DNA of 64,000 bases, taken from Solwaraspora sp. WMMD406. Lineage in GTDB: Bacteria; Actinomycetota; Actinomycetes; Mycobacteriales; Micromonosporaceae. Positions within the stretch are counted from its first letter, which is position 1. The number at the start of each line of letters is the position of its first letter. Positions 16,295 to 24,821 of this stretch are shown piece by piece. Where the stretch lies: positions 248,001 to 312,000 of the forward strand of contig NZ_JARUBF010000001.1 of the NCBI RefSeq assembly GCF_029626025.1, written 5' to 3'. The translations under genes were made by a program, and so were the position numbers. The notes below the pieces were generated by a model. The model saw nothing but the letters and a program-made list of their open reading frames with translations. It made no database searches and was not told the origin of the DNA.

Positions 16295-17878
16295 TCAGGC
16301 GCGAGATTTGACTCCACGTCGACGGGCACCGACGACGAGCAGCACACCGAGCAGCACCGTCGCGCCGCCGACGGCGGCGATCAGCCCGGTCGAGGAACCG
16401 GTGATCGGCAGTTCGTCGTCTCCGCCACCGCCAGCACCGCCGCCGGCGGTCGTGAAGACGATAGGCACCGTGTTGTCCGACGGGTCGGACTCGGTCGACG
16501 GCCCAGAGCTGCCGGCGGTGATCGTGCCGTCGTCGCCGGGCGTCGAGATGACCTTCAACCGTACGGTGTGGGTGATCCGCCCGGCACCGGACGCGGTGGC
16601 CGGGAAGAGGCTCTCGAAGTTGCACCGCAGTGCGGGCGACTCGGGCAGCTGCGTACCCGGCTCACCCTCCGTGTAGCACCACTCGGCCGGCAGCAGGACG
16701 GTGCCGGTCGGCGCTGTGATCGTGACCCCCGGGCCGCCACCGTCGGACGGACCGTTGTTCACCACCGTGTACGTCAGGTCCACGGTGTCACCGGGCTCGC
16801 CGGTCACCGGCGCGGCCGTCACCTCGATGTCCAACGTGTTCGGCTTCGTGTATACGGCGAAGTAGGCGACGTTGTCGTCGGTGTCGATCTCGTCAGGGGT
16901 CGACGCCGCCCGGCCCGCCGATTCCTGGGCCTTCGCCAGTGCCTCGTTGATCGACTTACCGCTGGCCGCCGACGCCCGTGCCTGCGACGGTTCGCCAGCG
17001 CCGAGCCAGGTCTCGAACGATCCGCTGGTCTCCTGCGGGCCGGCCAGGTTGGTGCCGAAGTACAGGTCGAACAGGGACTCGCCCTGCTCGTCGACGAGAT
17101 ACAGCACGTCGCCCGGGGCCAGCGGCAGGGTCAGCGCACAGGTGACCCGGCTCGGGCCGTACGCGTACCCGTCCAGTTTGGGGTCGTTCGGCCAGTAGGT
17201 GGTGTACTCGCAGTCGTCGTACTGGTCGACGAAGCCGACACCGGTCGGCAGGTTCAGTGCGATCGTGTAGCTGTCGGCGGTGCTGTCGCCTTCGTTAGCC
17301 ACGGCTGCGTGGAGCGGGGCGGTGTCGCCGGGTCCGACCGGATCCGCTTCGGTGTTGATGTCGTCGACCACGGCCACGAGGTCAGGGCCGGAGGTCAGCA
17401 CGGTCACCGGGAAGGTGACCGTGTTGTCGCTCGGGTTGGCGTCCTCCTGCGCCGAGCTGATCGTCACGCTCATGGTGCCGGCGTCACCGGGCGGTGCGCC
17501 GGCCCGGCTCGCCAGCCGGGCCGGGTGGATGTGGTCGGTGAAGCCGGCGTCGAGTACGCCGTACGCGCAGGTCACGGTCCGACCGGTGAGCTCGCATCCG
17601 GGGTGGTCGCCCTCCGTCAGCTCCACGCTGTCGTCGACCCCGGTGGCGTCGAGGACGATCGTGACGTCGCTCGCGGGGGCCTCCCCGTAGTTGTAGACGT
17701 ACATGCCGAGGGTGACGCCGGAGTTGTCCACTTCGGCGACTGGGTCCCGGTCGAACGAGACGAACAAGTCCGGCTTCGGCTCCTGGGCGGCCGCCGGCGC
17801 GGCGATCGCGACGACGACGGTGCCGGCGATCATCGCGCCGGCACCGATCCGGGCCCAGCTTGCAGTGTTCAGCTTCAT
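16295..17878 (-). CDS. LPXTG-anchored DUF11-repeat surface protein
   Basis: 527 residues. It has a signal peptide (MIAGTVVVAIAAPAAA, cleavage near AAAQ). Two or three Ig-like DUF11/CARDB repeats follow (LGMYVYNYGEAPASDVTIVL; LTYTVVNNGPSDGGGPGVT; the closing SDPSDNTVPIVF is typical). The C-terminus is a sortase sorting signal: LPITG, a hydrophobic span (IAAVGGATVLLGVLLVVG) and a basic tail (RRRGVKSRA). It should be covalently attached to the cell wall. AGGAG precedes ATG 17878. A promoter-like TATAGT lies about 30 bases upstream. No sortase gene is in the window. Role is probably adhesion or scaffolding, not shown. Confidence 0.9.
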   Translation of the reverse strand: MKLNTASWARIGAGAMIAGTVVVAIAAPAAAQEPKPDLFVSFDRDPVAEVDNSGVTLGMYVYNYGEAPASDVTIVLDATGVDDSVELTEGDHPGCELTGRTVTCAYGVLDAGFTDHIHPARLASRAGAPPGDAGTMSVTISSAQEDANPSDNTVTFPVTVLTSGPDLVAVVDDINTEADPVGPGDTAPLHAAVANEGDSTADSYTIALNLPTGVGFVDQYDDCEYTTYWPNDPKLDGYAYGPSRVTCALTLPLAPGDVLYLVDEQGESLFDLYFGTNLAGPQETSGSFETWLGAGEPSQARASAASGKSINEALAKAQESAGRAASTPDEIDTDDNVAYFAVYTKPNTLDIEVTAAPVTGEPGDTVDLTYTVVNNGPSDGGGPGVTITAPTGTVLLPAEWCYTEGEPGTQLPESPALRCNFESLFPATASGAGRITHTVRLKVISTPGDDGTITAGSSGPSTESDPSDNTVPIVFTTAGGGAGGGGDDELPITGSSTGLIAAVGGATVLLGVLLVVGARRRGVKSRA

Positions 17879-17900
17879 GCTGCTCCTGAGTACGGGGGAA

Positions 17901-17917
17901 GTCGCGACTATAGCGAC
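17901..17917 (-). promoter_or_regulatory. possible -10 box within a short inverted repeat, upstream of LPXTG gene
   Basis: On the minus strand TATAGT (17907-17912) fits an actinomycete -10 hexamer and lies between GTCGC and GCGAC, a short dyad. The matching -35 is weak, so this is tentative. Confidence 0.35.
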
Positions 17918-17973
17918 AGTGCACATAGGCACACTGCCCCATTGCACTCGGGAACCAGGACGCTACCGGAGGT

Positions 17974-18630
17974 TCATCTGGGCGTTGAATCCGTTCGTAG
18001 CTGTGCGAAGTCGGTGGTCAGGGCGAACGGGTCGGCGACCTGGGTCGGCTCGCGGCGGTGCATTTCGGCGGCCAGCTCCCGGCTGGCCCGGATCACCCGG
18101 CCGCGTAGCCCGGCACCGTCCTCGCCAGCACCGTCGATGGTGCCGCTCTGGCCGGACCAGTCCTCCGGTGCGGCGAAGATCGCTGTGGGCACGACCGCCG
18201 CCCGCAGGTAGGCGAACATCGGCCGTACGGCGAACTCCAGGGCGAGCGAGTGCCGGGCGGTGCCGCCGGTGGCCCCGATCAGCACCGGCTTGTCGGTCAA
18301 CGCTCCTTCGGCGAGCACGTCGAAGAACGACTTGAACAGTCCGCTGTAGGAGGCGTTGAAGATCGGGCCGACCGCGATCAGCCCGTCCGCGCCGGCGACG
18401 GCGTCCAGCGCGGTCCGCAGGGCCGGTGCCGGAAAGCCGGTGAGGGTGTGGTCGACCACCTCGTGTGCGTGGTCACGGAGTTCGATCACCGTGCTGTCCA
18501 GGTCGACGCCCCGGCCGGCCAGCTCGGCGTGGACGGCCGCGGCGAGCTGGTCGGCGAGCAGCCGGCTGGTGGACGGCTGGCTGAGGCCGGCGGTGACGAC
18601 GGCCAGGGAACGTCGGGTCATCGTCGTCAC
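17974..18630 (-). CDS. CE1759-family FMN reductase (partner of luciferase-like monooxygenase)
   Basis: 218 residues of the NADPH-dependent FMN reductase flavodoxin fold: LAVVTAGLSQPSTSRLLADQ (phosphate-binding loop), then GPIFNASYSGLFKSFFDVL and IGATGGTARHSLALEFAVRP. These fit the CE1759-type group that is regularly paired with CE1758-type luciferase-like monooxygenases. It would supply reduced FMN to its partner. GTG 18630 overlaps the partner's TGA (GTGA), so the two are translationally coupled. Substrate of the pair is unknown. Confidence 0.9.
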   Translation of the reverse strand: MTTMTRRSLAVVTAGLSQPSTSRLLADQLAAAVHAELAGRGVDLDSTVIELRDHAHEVVDHTLTGFPAPALRTALDAVAGADGLIAVGPIFNASYSGLFKSFFDVLAEGALTDKPVLIGATGGTARHSLALEFAVRPMFAYLRAAVVPTAIFAAPEDWSGQSGTIDGAGEDGAGLRGRVIRASRELAAEMHRREPTQVADPFALTTDFAQLRTDSTPR

Positions 18631-19769
18631 ACCCGGGCGGCGGCCTGGCCGGCGTCGGCGGCAGCGTCGGCGGTCTGCTGGTTGGCGTCGACGGCCGACC
18701 GGCTGGCGGCGACGAGCGAGGCGTGGGTGGGCGCGTCCGGCACGTGCGCCGGCCGGCCGATGGCGAACTCGCGCCGCAGCACCGGTACGACCTCCTCGCC
18801 GAGCATGTCGAGCTGCTCCAGCACCGTCTTCAACGGCAGTCCGGCGTGGTCGACGAGGAACAGTTGCCGCTGGTAGTCGCCGACGTACTCGCGGAAGGTC
18901 AGCGTACGGTCGATGACCTGCTGCGGGCTGCCGACCGTGAGCGGCGTCTGCGAGCTGAAGTCTTCCAACGACGGACCGTGACCATAGACTGGGGCGTTGT
19001 CGAAGTACGGTCGGAACTCGCGGATCGCGTCCTGCGAGTTGCGGCGCATGAACACCTGCCCGCCGAGGCCGACGATCGCCTGGTCGGCGCTGCCGTGGCC
19101 GTAGTGGGCATACCGTTCCCGGTAGAGGCCGACCATCCGCTGGGTGTGCTCCTTGGGCCAGAAGATGTGGTTGGCGAAGAAGCCGTCACCGTAGTAGGCG
19201 GCCTGTTCGGCGATTTCCGGGCTGCGGATCGAGCCGTGCCAGACGAACGGCGGTACGCCGTCGAGCGGGCGCGGCGTCGAGGTGAAGCTCTGCAGCGGCG
19301 TACGGAACTTGCCCTTCCAGTCGACGACGTCCTCGCGCCACAGTCGGCGCAGCAGGTCGTAGTTTTCGATGGTGAGCGGGATACCGTTGCGGATGTCCTG
19401 GCCGAACCACGGGTAGACGGGGCCGGTGTTGCCGCGTCCCATCATCAGGTCGATCCGACCGTCGGCCAGGTGCTGCAGCATCGCGTAGTCCTCGGCGATC
19501 TTGACCGGGTCGTTGGTGGTGATCAGCGTGGTCGCGGTGGAGAGCAGCAGCCGCTCGGTCTTGGCCGCGATGTAGCCGAGCATCGTGGTGGGCGAGGACG
19601 GCACGAAGGGTGGGTTGTGGTGTTCGCCGCTGGCGAAGACGTCGAGGCCGACCTCTTCGGCCTTGAGCGCGATGGCGACCATGGCCTTGATCCGCTCGCG
19701 CTCGGTCGGTTCCCGTCCGTTGGTCGGGTCGGGGGTGACGTCACCGACGGTGAAGACGCCGAACTGCAT
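18627..19769 (-). CDS. CE1758-family luciferase-like FMN-dependent monooxygenase
   Basis: 380 residues from ATG 19769, preceded by GAGGAG. The TIM-barrel luciferase-like signature is visible: VFASGEHHNPPFVPSSP near the N-terminus, LLLSTATTLITTNDPVKIAEDYAMLQ, and DLMMGRGNTGPVYPWFG. It would oxidise a small organic substrate with FMNH2 and O2. The reductase gene directly downstream provides the flavin. The frame is open to 19889 but the preceding part is intergenic. An inverted repeat at 19828-19847 lies upstream and could be an operator. The last 30 residues are an Ala-rich low-complexity tail. Confidence 0.93.
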   Translation of the reverse strand: MQFGVFTVGDVTPDPTNGREPTERERIKAMVAIALKAEEVGLDVFASGEHHNPPFVPSSPTTMLGYIAAKTERLLLSTATTLITTNDPVKIAEDYAMLQHLADGRIDLMMGRGNTGPVYPWFGQDIRNGIPLTIENYDLLRRLWREDVVDWKGKFRTPLQSFTSTPRPLDGVPPFVWHGSIRSPEIAEQAAYYGDGFFANHIFWPKEHTQRMVGLYRERYAHYGHGSADQAIVGLGGQVFMRRNSQDAIREFRPYFDNAPVYGHGPSLEDFSSQTPLTVGSPQQVIDRTLTFREYVGDYQRQLFLVDHAGLPLKTVLEQLDMLGEEVVPVLRREFAIGRPAHVPDAPTHASLVAASRSAVDANQQTADAAADAGQAAARV

Positions 19770-19827
19770 GGTCTGCTCCTCTTCAGCGGCGAGGGCCGCT
19801 TGGTTCCCTCGGACTACCCGACCAAAC

Positions 19828-19847
19828 ATAGTTGCTTCGTCAACTAT
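19828..19847. promoter_or_regulatory. inverted repeat, possible operator before the monooxygenase pair
   Basis: ATAGTTG and CAACTAT flank six bases (CTTCGT). The dyad lies 59 bases upstream of the monooxygenase start and overlaps the stop codon of the condensation-domain gene. TTGACG within it could also serve as a -35 box on the minus strand. The size fits a TetR- or MarR-type operator, but no regulator gene is adjacent. Confidence 0.45.
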
Positions 19848-21286
19848 TCCGTCGGTCGGGGCGTGGGGAAGGCCGCGTCGACCAGGCACCCTTCCAAGGT
19901 GCGAAGAAACCGTTCGATGTCGTCGAGGGTGAAGTAGGTGGTGTCGGCGGTCAACGCCAGCCCGAGCCCGTCCGGTTTGTCAAGGATCTCGATCCGCGTC
20001 CGCCAGGTGAAATGCTCGAACCGCTCGGCGAGGACGAACGACGTACGGGACATGGCGTCGCGGACCTCGGATTCGGTCACCGGCCGGCCGAACAGGTCGA
20101 CATCGGGCGCGAGGCGGATGTCGTTGAGGTAGCAGTGCGGGTTGACCCCGGTCGCGTACGGCAGGCCGGCAGCTTCGAACGCGGCGGCGAGTTCCAGCGG
20201 GTCGTAGTAGGCGTGCCGGTAGCCGTCGAGCGCCGCCTGCCACACCCTCGGCATCAACTCGGCCAGGCCCAGACGACCGGTCAGATCGGGTCGGCGGTCT
20301 GGCCCCGCTGGGCCGGCGGTCAGGTCGACCGGCACCAGGGCGAGCTGGTTGAGCTTGGCGATCGCCTCCGGATAGCCGGCGAGCATCCGGTTGTTGACCA
20401 TCGTGTGCATCCCGACGACGGGCTGCCCGGACCACGCGCCGACGACGATCGCCGCCGCGCCGAGCAGCACGGTCGAGCTGGTCGTCTGGTGCCGTTCGGC
20501 GAGCAGCCGTACGGCAGTGTCGGCCGCTTGCGAGACCAGCACGCCACGGCGGAACCGGGGCGTCAGCGGGGCGAGTTCGGGCAGCCGGGTCTGCCGGGAC
20601 AGCTGGCGGGTCACGTCGACCCAGTAGGCCGCCGCTCGGGCGGAACGGCGCTGGTGCCGGTCCTGCTGTTCGAGTTGGGCGACGTCGGCGGATTGCAGGC
20701 CGGGCGGGGTGTCGATCGCGCCTCGGGACAGCAGCAGCCGCAGGTCGCGCAGCACCAGTTCGGCCGCCCGGAAGTCGACGGTGGTGTGGCTGAAGACGAC
20801 GACGATCTGGCGTACGGCATCGTCGACGGTGACCAGCGCGAACCGTTGTGGCCACTCGTCGGCGTGGGCGAACGGCGTCGCGGCCAGCCGTTCGGCGACC
20901 GTACGGCCGATGACCGTGGCGTCACCAGCGGAGTCGGTGACCATTGACACCGGGATCTCGCCCTGGTCGGCGACGAGCTGCCGGGGTTCGTCGCCGGTCA
21001 GGTCCAGTCGGGTACGCAGCGAGGCGTGCCGGCTGACCAGGGCGGCGACGGCGGCCAGCACCCGGTCGGGGTCATGCTGGTGCCGCCGGGGCACCGGGAC
21101 GGCGCGACGCAGGGTGAACATCACCTGGCCGGGTCCGTGTCGGCGGATCGCCATCCACAGCGCCCGCTGGCCCCAGGTGATCGGGGCGGTCCTGGCCGTG
21201 CCGGGGGCGGCGAACCGGACCGTACGGATCTGCCAGTCGCCGGACGGCAGGTCGCCCGTGATGTCGGAGCCGGCCGGGGCCACCAC
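19844..21286 (-). CDS. stand-alone condensation-domain (NRPS C-type/acyltransferase) protein
   Basis: 480 residues of the CoA-dependent acyltransferase/NRPS condensation fold. The HHxxxDG motif is present in altered form at 166-172 (SHTTVDF): the catalytic second His (167) and the Asp (171) remain, the first His and the Gly do not. TWGQRALWMAIRRHG matches the C1 motif and VVGMHTMVNNRML the C5 region. No adenylation or carrier domain is nearby, so this may be a free-standing ligase or acyltransferase of PapA type. GGAGG precedes the proposed GTG 21286. It is upstream of the monooxygenase pair on the same strand, 74 bases apart. Confidence 0.85.
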   Translation of the reverse strand: MVAPAGSDITGDLPSGDWQIRTVRFAAPGTARTAPITWGQRALWMAIRRHGPGQVMFTLRRAVPVPRRHQHDPDRVLAAVAALVSRHASLRTRLDLTGDEPRQLVADQGEIPVSMVTDSAGDATVIGRTVAERLAATPFAHADEWPQRFALVTVDDAVRQIVVVFSHTTVDFRAAELVLRDLRLLLSRGAIDTPPGLQSADVAQLEQQDRHQRRSARAAAYWVDVTRQLSRQTRLPELAPLTPRFRRGVLVSQAADTAVRLLAERHQTTSSTVLLGAAAIVVGAWSGQPVVGMHTMVNNRMLAGYPEAIAKLNQLALVPVDLTAGPAGPDRRPDLTGRLGLAELMPRVWQAALDGYRHAYYDPLELAAAFEAAGLPYATGVNPHCYLNDIRLAPDVDLFGRPVTESEVRDAMSRTSFVLAERFEHFTWRTRIEILDKPDGLGLALTADTTYFTLDDIERFLRTLEGCLVDAAFPTPRPTE

Positions 21287-21471
21287 CGATGCACACCTCC
21301 ACGGTCGGTGAGGGGCGGCGCGCCACCAGTGGGCGCGGTACAGATGGCGTCAGTATCGATGACGATCTGGTTGTCGTACGAGGTCCGAGTAAGCGCTTTC
21401 CTTTGCCCGATCGGCTACTGGACAACCCCACCGACCCGGCCGGGTTGGCCGCGACCGGTACTCTGCGTCAC

Positions 21472-22506
21472 GTGTGTCCCGCCTCCCTCGACGCCGACGC
21501 CGTCCCCGGTGCCGGCAACGCTGACCGTGCAGACCACGCAGACGACGCCGCTCTCGGGCCGGCGGCGGATCTCGTCGCGCCGGTAGCGGGACTGGACGAC
21601 GACGGACACCAGCGTCTGCACCAGTCGACCGCCGTCTGTCAGGTCCGGGACCGGGTCCGGCTGCTGTTCGTCAACGCGCAGGAGACCGCGCCGCTGACGG
21701 CGATGGGACTGACCAGCTATCCACGGTGGATCGCCGAGGCGACCGGCTTGGCGCCGGAGCAGATCGTCACGATCGACGTGGCCGATGGTGCGCCGCTGCC
21801 GGCGACGATCGAGGCGGACGCGGTCGTCGGCGGCGGCTCCGGCCATTCGTCGTACGAGCCGTTGCCGTGGATCGCCAAGACCAAGGAGTTCTTCCGGGCC
21901 GCCGGTCGGGCGGGCCTGCCGGAGCTGCACATCTGCTGGTCGCATCAGGCCAGGTCGGAGTCGGTCGGCGGGCGGTCGGCGGGCGGCCCGCGCGGGCGAC
22001 GGTTCGGCGTCGACACGGTACGGCTGACTCCGGCCGGCCGGCGTGACCCGCTGTTCGCCGGCCTGCCGGACGAGTTCGACCTGTTCACGTCGCATGTCGA
22101 CGTGGTGGAGCGGCTGCCGGCGCGCGCCGACGAGGGGGCGGTCACCGAGTTGGCGTACAGCCGGATCTATCGCAACGAGGCGTTGGCGATCGGGCCGACC
22201 GTACGGACGATCCAGGCCCACCCCGAGATCACCGCGACCATCGTCGCGGCGCTGGCCCGCAGCCGGCGCGGCGCCCTGGTCCGCGAAGGCTGGCTCGGCC
22301 CGGACGACGCCGACCTCGACGCCTTCACCGCCACGCTGTACGCCCGGGAGGCGCGGATCGTGGCCACATCGCGGCAGCTGCTGGGCAACTGGCTGCGACA
22401 CTACGTCCGGCCGGGCCGGCTGGACTGGTCGGCGACGATCGGCGCTGGTCAGCCTGGCGTCGACGACCGGGTACGGGTGCCCGCCGCTGTCGGCGGTGTG
22501 CTGTGA
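21472..22506 (+). CDS. class I glutamine amidotransferase-like protein
   Basis: The conserved domain starts near 21655 (VRLLFVNAQETAPLTAMG). The nucleophile elbow is unusual: LHICWSHQ, so the catalytic Cys and the HQ remain but the flanking glycines of GxCxGHQ do not. The other triad members are in IQAHPEIT (His and Glu). It should release ammonia from glutamine or hydrolyse a related amide. The start is uncertain: the frame is open to ATG 21289, but residues before the domain look non-coding, and GTG 21472 is a compromise. It diverges from the condensation-domain gene and overlaps the next gene by GTGA. Confidence 0.75.
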   Translation: MCPASLDADAVPGAGNADRADHADDAALGPAADLVAPVAGLDDDGHQRLHQSTAVCQVRDRVRLLFVNAQETAPLTAMGLTSYPRWIAEATGLAPEQIVTIDVADGAPLPATIEADAVVGGGSGHSSYEPLPWIAKTKEFFRAAGRAGLPELHICWSHQARSESVGGRSAGGPRGRRFGVDTVRLTPAGRRDPLFAGLPDEFDLFTSHVDVVERLPARADEGAVTELAYSRIYRNEALAIGPTVRTIQAHPEITATIVAALARSRRGALVREGWLGPDDADLDAFTATLYAREARIVATSRQLLGNWLRHYVRPGRLDWSATIGAGQPGVDDRVRVPAAVGGVL

Positions 22507-23087
22507 CGGGTGTGCTGCCGGTGCCGCGCAGCAGCGCCGAGGCCCGGCTCTACGTCGAGCTGCACCCGTGCGACTGTGGCGAGGTCCGGTTCGCGCCGCA
22601 GGTCGACGTGGTGGCGCTCGACGACGGCGACCTGGCGACCCGCTACCACGGCGACTGTCCCCGCTGCGGATCCGCCCGTGAGTTCTTGTTCCGGCTGCCG
22701 GCCGAGCCGGTAGCCACGCCGGCCGGCGCCGGCTTCGCCTACGGCGGCCCGGAACCGTCGCAGCTGATCGACCCGGGCCAGTGGCTCGCCACCGCCGACC
22801 GGTACGCCGACCTGGTCCCCGCCGACATCACCGGACTCGACCCCGACCAGCAACGCCACGCCCGAGCGGCACTGACCCAGGCGGTCGCCGCCCTCGACGA
22901 AGTCCTCAAGTTCGCCCCGGCCGACGCCGCCGAGGTCCCGGCGGCAGCGTTCACCAGCGACACCGGACGACAGACACGGGTACGGGAACCGGGCCGCTTC
23001 CGCCGCGACCGCCTCACCGCCCTCCGCACCACGTACGCCACCCTCCTCACCGGTTCGCCGGCTGAACCGCCAGAACGAGCGCAGTAG
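22503..23087 (+). CDS. hypothetical protein with CxC...CxxC zinc-ribbon-like N-terminus
   Basis: 194 residues from GTG 22503, which overlaps the amidotransferase TGA. Near the N-terminus HPCDCGEVRF and DCPRCGSAREF form a two-knuckle Cys set likely to bind zinc. The remainder is helical and acidic (ADRYADLVPADITGLDPDQQ), ending in a basic Arg-rich tail. I do not recognise a family. Tight coupling suggests a joint role with the amidotransferase. Confidence 0.75.
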   Translation: MTGVLPVPRSSAEARLYVELHPCDCGEVRFAPQVDVVALDDGDLATRYHGDCPRCGSAREFLFRLPAEPVATPAGAGFAYGGPEPSQLIDPGQWLATADRYADLVPADITGLDPDQQRHARAALTQAVAALDEVLKFAPADAAEVPAAAFTSDTGRQTRVREPGRFRRDRLTALRTTYATLLTGSPAEPPERAQ

Positions 23088-23221
23088 CCAAGGACCTACA
23101 AGTCGCCGACCGCGATCTGCCCACCAGGGCCCACGGCAGCAGATCCAGGAAGCCGCCGTACCGCTATCCAGTGCGAAGTTGTCCCTTCGGTCGAAGCCAC
23201 AGGAAACGCCCGGGAACGATC

Positions 23222-23620
23222 TCATCGCCGCTTGACTCGAACCGATTGCACATGGGGTAAGGAAGCCGGCATCTCGTCCCCAACCCAAGCTAGTTCGAGG
23301 GAAGAAAGCCGCCCACCAGAAAGCCATAGCACCAGTTCACCAACATATTCTCCAGCTATATCATAAATACGGGCATCAACCGGGTAGACGCCGTCAGCAA
23401 CAGAAGCAGCAGGTATCTTTTCCGGAACGACTAGGTCGATGCTCGGCGACCCGAACGGCTGCCAGTGACCCGATACATACGCTGCACCGAGCTGGACCCT
23501 TAGTTCAACCACTCCAGGAGCACCGCCGACCAGAATTGCAAGGATAAGCCCATATTCATTAGGAGCAAGATCTCGCAGGCAACCGCCACCTCCATCGACT
23601 GGGTGCCGGCTACCTATCAT
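23222..23620 (-). CDS. orphan immunity-like protein
   Basis: 132 residues from ATG 23620. The sequence has lower G+C and freer codon use (GCT, TCT, ATA) than neighbours, a trait shared with the SUKH gene at 24822. The C-terminal GELVLWLSGGRLSSLELAWVGDEMPASLP resembles small immunity proteins of polymorphic toxin systems, but I cannot assign a family. It lies in the downstream tail of the Rhs toxin gene, where displaced immunity genes often accumulate, and is separated from it by an IS5-type element whose left end is 29 bases upstream of this start. Confidence 0.6.
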   Translation of the reverse strand: MIGSRHPVDGGGGCLRDLAPNEYGLILAILVGGAPGVVELRVQLGAAYVSGHWQPFGSPSIDLVVPEKIPAASVADGVYPVDARIYDIAGEYVGELVLWLSGGRLSSLELAWVGDEMPASLPHVQSVRVKRR

Positions 23621-23648
23621 GACACTGAGCCTTTCCGGGTAACGGCAT

Positions 23649-24611
23649 GTGACTGCGCGTAGTGTCCGTTTCACGTGGTTCGGTTGTGTTCGATGTGGAG
23701 GATGACCAGGGCTGCCGCGACGATGTCGCCGATCTTCCATGGGCAGAGGGTCACGTTGCGCAGGGCTTTGAAGGTCATCTTGAGGAGGCTGTTGCCGCGT
23801 TCACCGACCGCGCGGAGCCGGTTGTGGGCTCGGTTGAACTGCTGCTGGATGTCGGTGAGTTCTCCGTTGGGTGGTGTCTTGAAGGCGACGGCGATGGTGT
23901 CGGCTTCTCCTTCGTATCCCAGGTCGGCGAGGGTGCGCACGTCGTCGCGGATCTCGGTGAGAGTGGTCAGCATGCCGGGGTGGGTACGCAGGCATCTGGT
24001 GTCGTGTTCTCTGCCGGGTCGGACCGGGGAGGTCCACAGCGGCCAGCCGTCCGGGGCGCTGACGACCTGGATGTTGCCGCCGTGGTTCTTGTGCTTCTTC
24101 GACCACCACAGGTCCACGCCGGGGGTGGGGCCGGGCGTGGAGATGCGGTCGGTCTCGATCAGGGTGCCGTCGAGGAGGATGTAGTCGTAGCCGGCCGTCT
24201 TGGCGGCCAGTAGGGCCGCGTGCAGGCCGGGAGCCTGGGCCGCCAGCACCTGGATGCCTTCGTGCGGGTTGTCGTAGCCGGTGGAGTTGCTGATCGTGTT
24301 GTCGCGGGCCAGCTGGGTCATGCGGGTGCCGTCGAGGAGCCAGCGCAGGACCAGGACGGCCTGCCGGAAGCAGGTCAGTGCCCTGCGGCCTTGGCGGGTG
24401 CCACGGCGTAGGCGTTCGGCGTGCAGCAGCGCCGACACGCGCAGCACGGTCTCGTCCCGGACGGGCAGGGCGGCGGTGTACGTGATACTCATAGGTGCGC
24501 GGGACTCCGGTGGCGGGTGATCGGTGAGAGGACCACTTCGTATCGGAGTTCCGCGTCTTCGCGTCGCGATCAGCCAGGAACGGGCGTTTCCCGCACACTT
24601 CGGACAGTCAC
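23649..24611 (-). mobile_element. IS5-family insertion sequence
   Basis: About 963 bases. Imperfect terminal inverted repeats of about 20 bases are visible: GTGACTGCGCGTAGTGTCCG at the left and, read from the right end inwards, GTGACTGTCCGAAGTGTGCG. A single transposase ORF fills the element. A clear target-site duplication was not found, so the exact edges are uncertain by a few bases. It splits a toxin-immunity island. Confidence 0.75.
23671..24492 (-). CDS. IS5-family DDE transposase
   Basis: 273 residues. The N-terminal helical part (TCFRQAVLVLRWLLDGTRMTQ) is followed by a DDE_Tnp_4-like catalytic core: YILLDGTLIETDR with the first Asp, then DLWWSKKHKNHGGNIQVV, DLGYEGEADT and the ERGNSLLKMTFKALRN closing segment with the Glu. 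Length is normal for a single-ORF IS5-type element. It appears intact. ATG 24492 is the likely start. Confidence 0.88.
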   Translation of the reverse strand: MSITYTAALPVRDETVLRVSALLHAERLRRGTRQGRRALTCFRQAVLVLRWLLDGTRMTQLARDNTISNSTGYDNPHEGIQVLAAQAPGLHAALLAAKTAGYDYILLDGTLIETDRISTPGPTPGVDLWWSKKHKNHGGNIQVVSAPDGWPLWTSPVRPGREHDTRCLRTHPGMLTTLTEIRDDVRTLADLGYEGEADTIAVAFKTPPNGELTDIQQQFNRAHNRLRAVGERGNSLLKMTFKALRNVTLCPWKIGDIVAAALVILHIEHNRTT

Positions 24612-24694
24612 TTTCTGCACCCGCAGCCTTACCCGGAATGGCTCACTCCAGGGAATTTAGATGAAATAAACGCCGTCCCGAGTCTAGAAACACC

Positions 24695-24762
24695 GAGGGT
24701 TATTCAGGCTAACGTCGAGCATAAGCTTGACCTGCGGCGATGTACACGCCTGAATAACCCTC
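24695..24762 (-). terminator. stem-loop with 15-base arms and long loop
   Basis: GAGGGTTATTCAGGC (24695-24709) is perfectly complementary to GCCTGAATAACCCTC (24748-24762) across 38 bases. It lies downstream of the SUKH immunity gene on the minus strand, so a terminator is the simplest reading. The rest of 24493-24821 is AT-richer and holds no gene I can support. A small transposon remnant is the alternative. Confidence 0.5.
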
Positions 24763-24821
24763 ACCATTAACCATGTACTTTGGTGCCGAGACGAAGTTAT
24801 TTCTGCAGCTCGAACCGCTAC

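Noticed and set aside
21289-21471. N-terminal extension of the amidotransferase from ATG 21289
   Set aside because: The segment overlaps the divergent promoter region and its translation is not protein-like; kept only as an alternative start.
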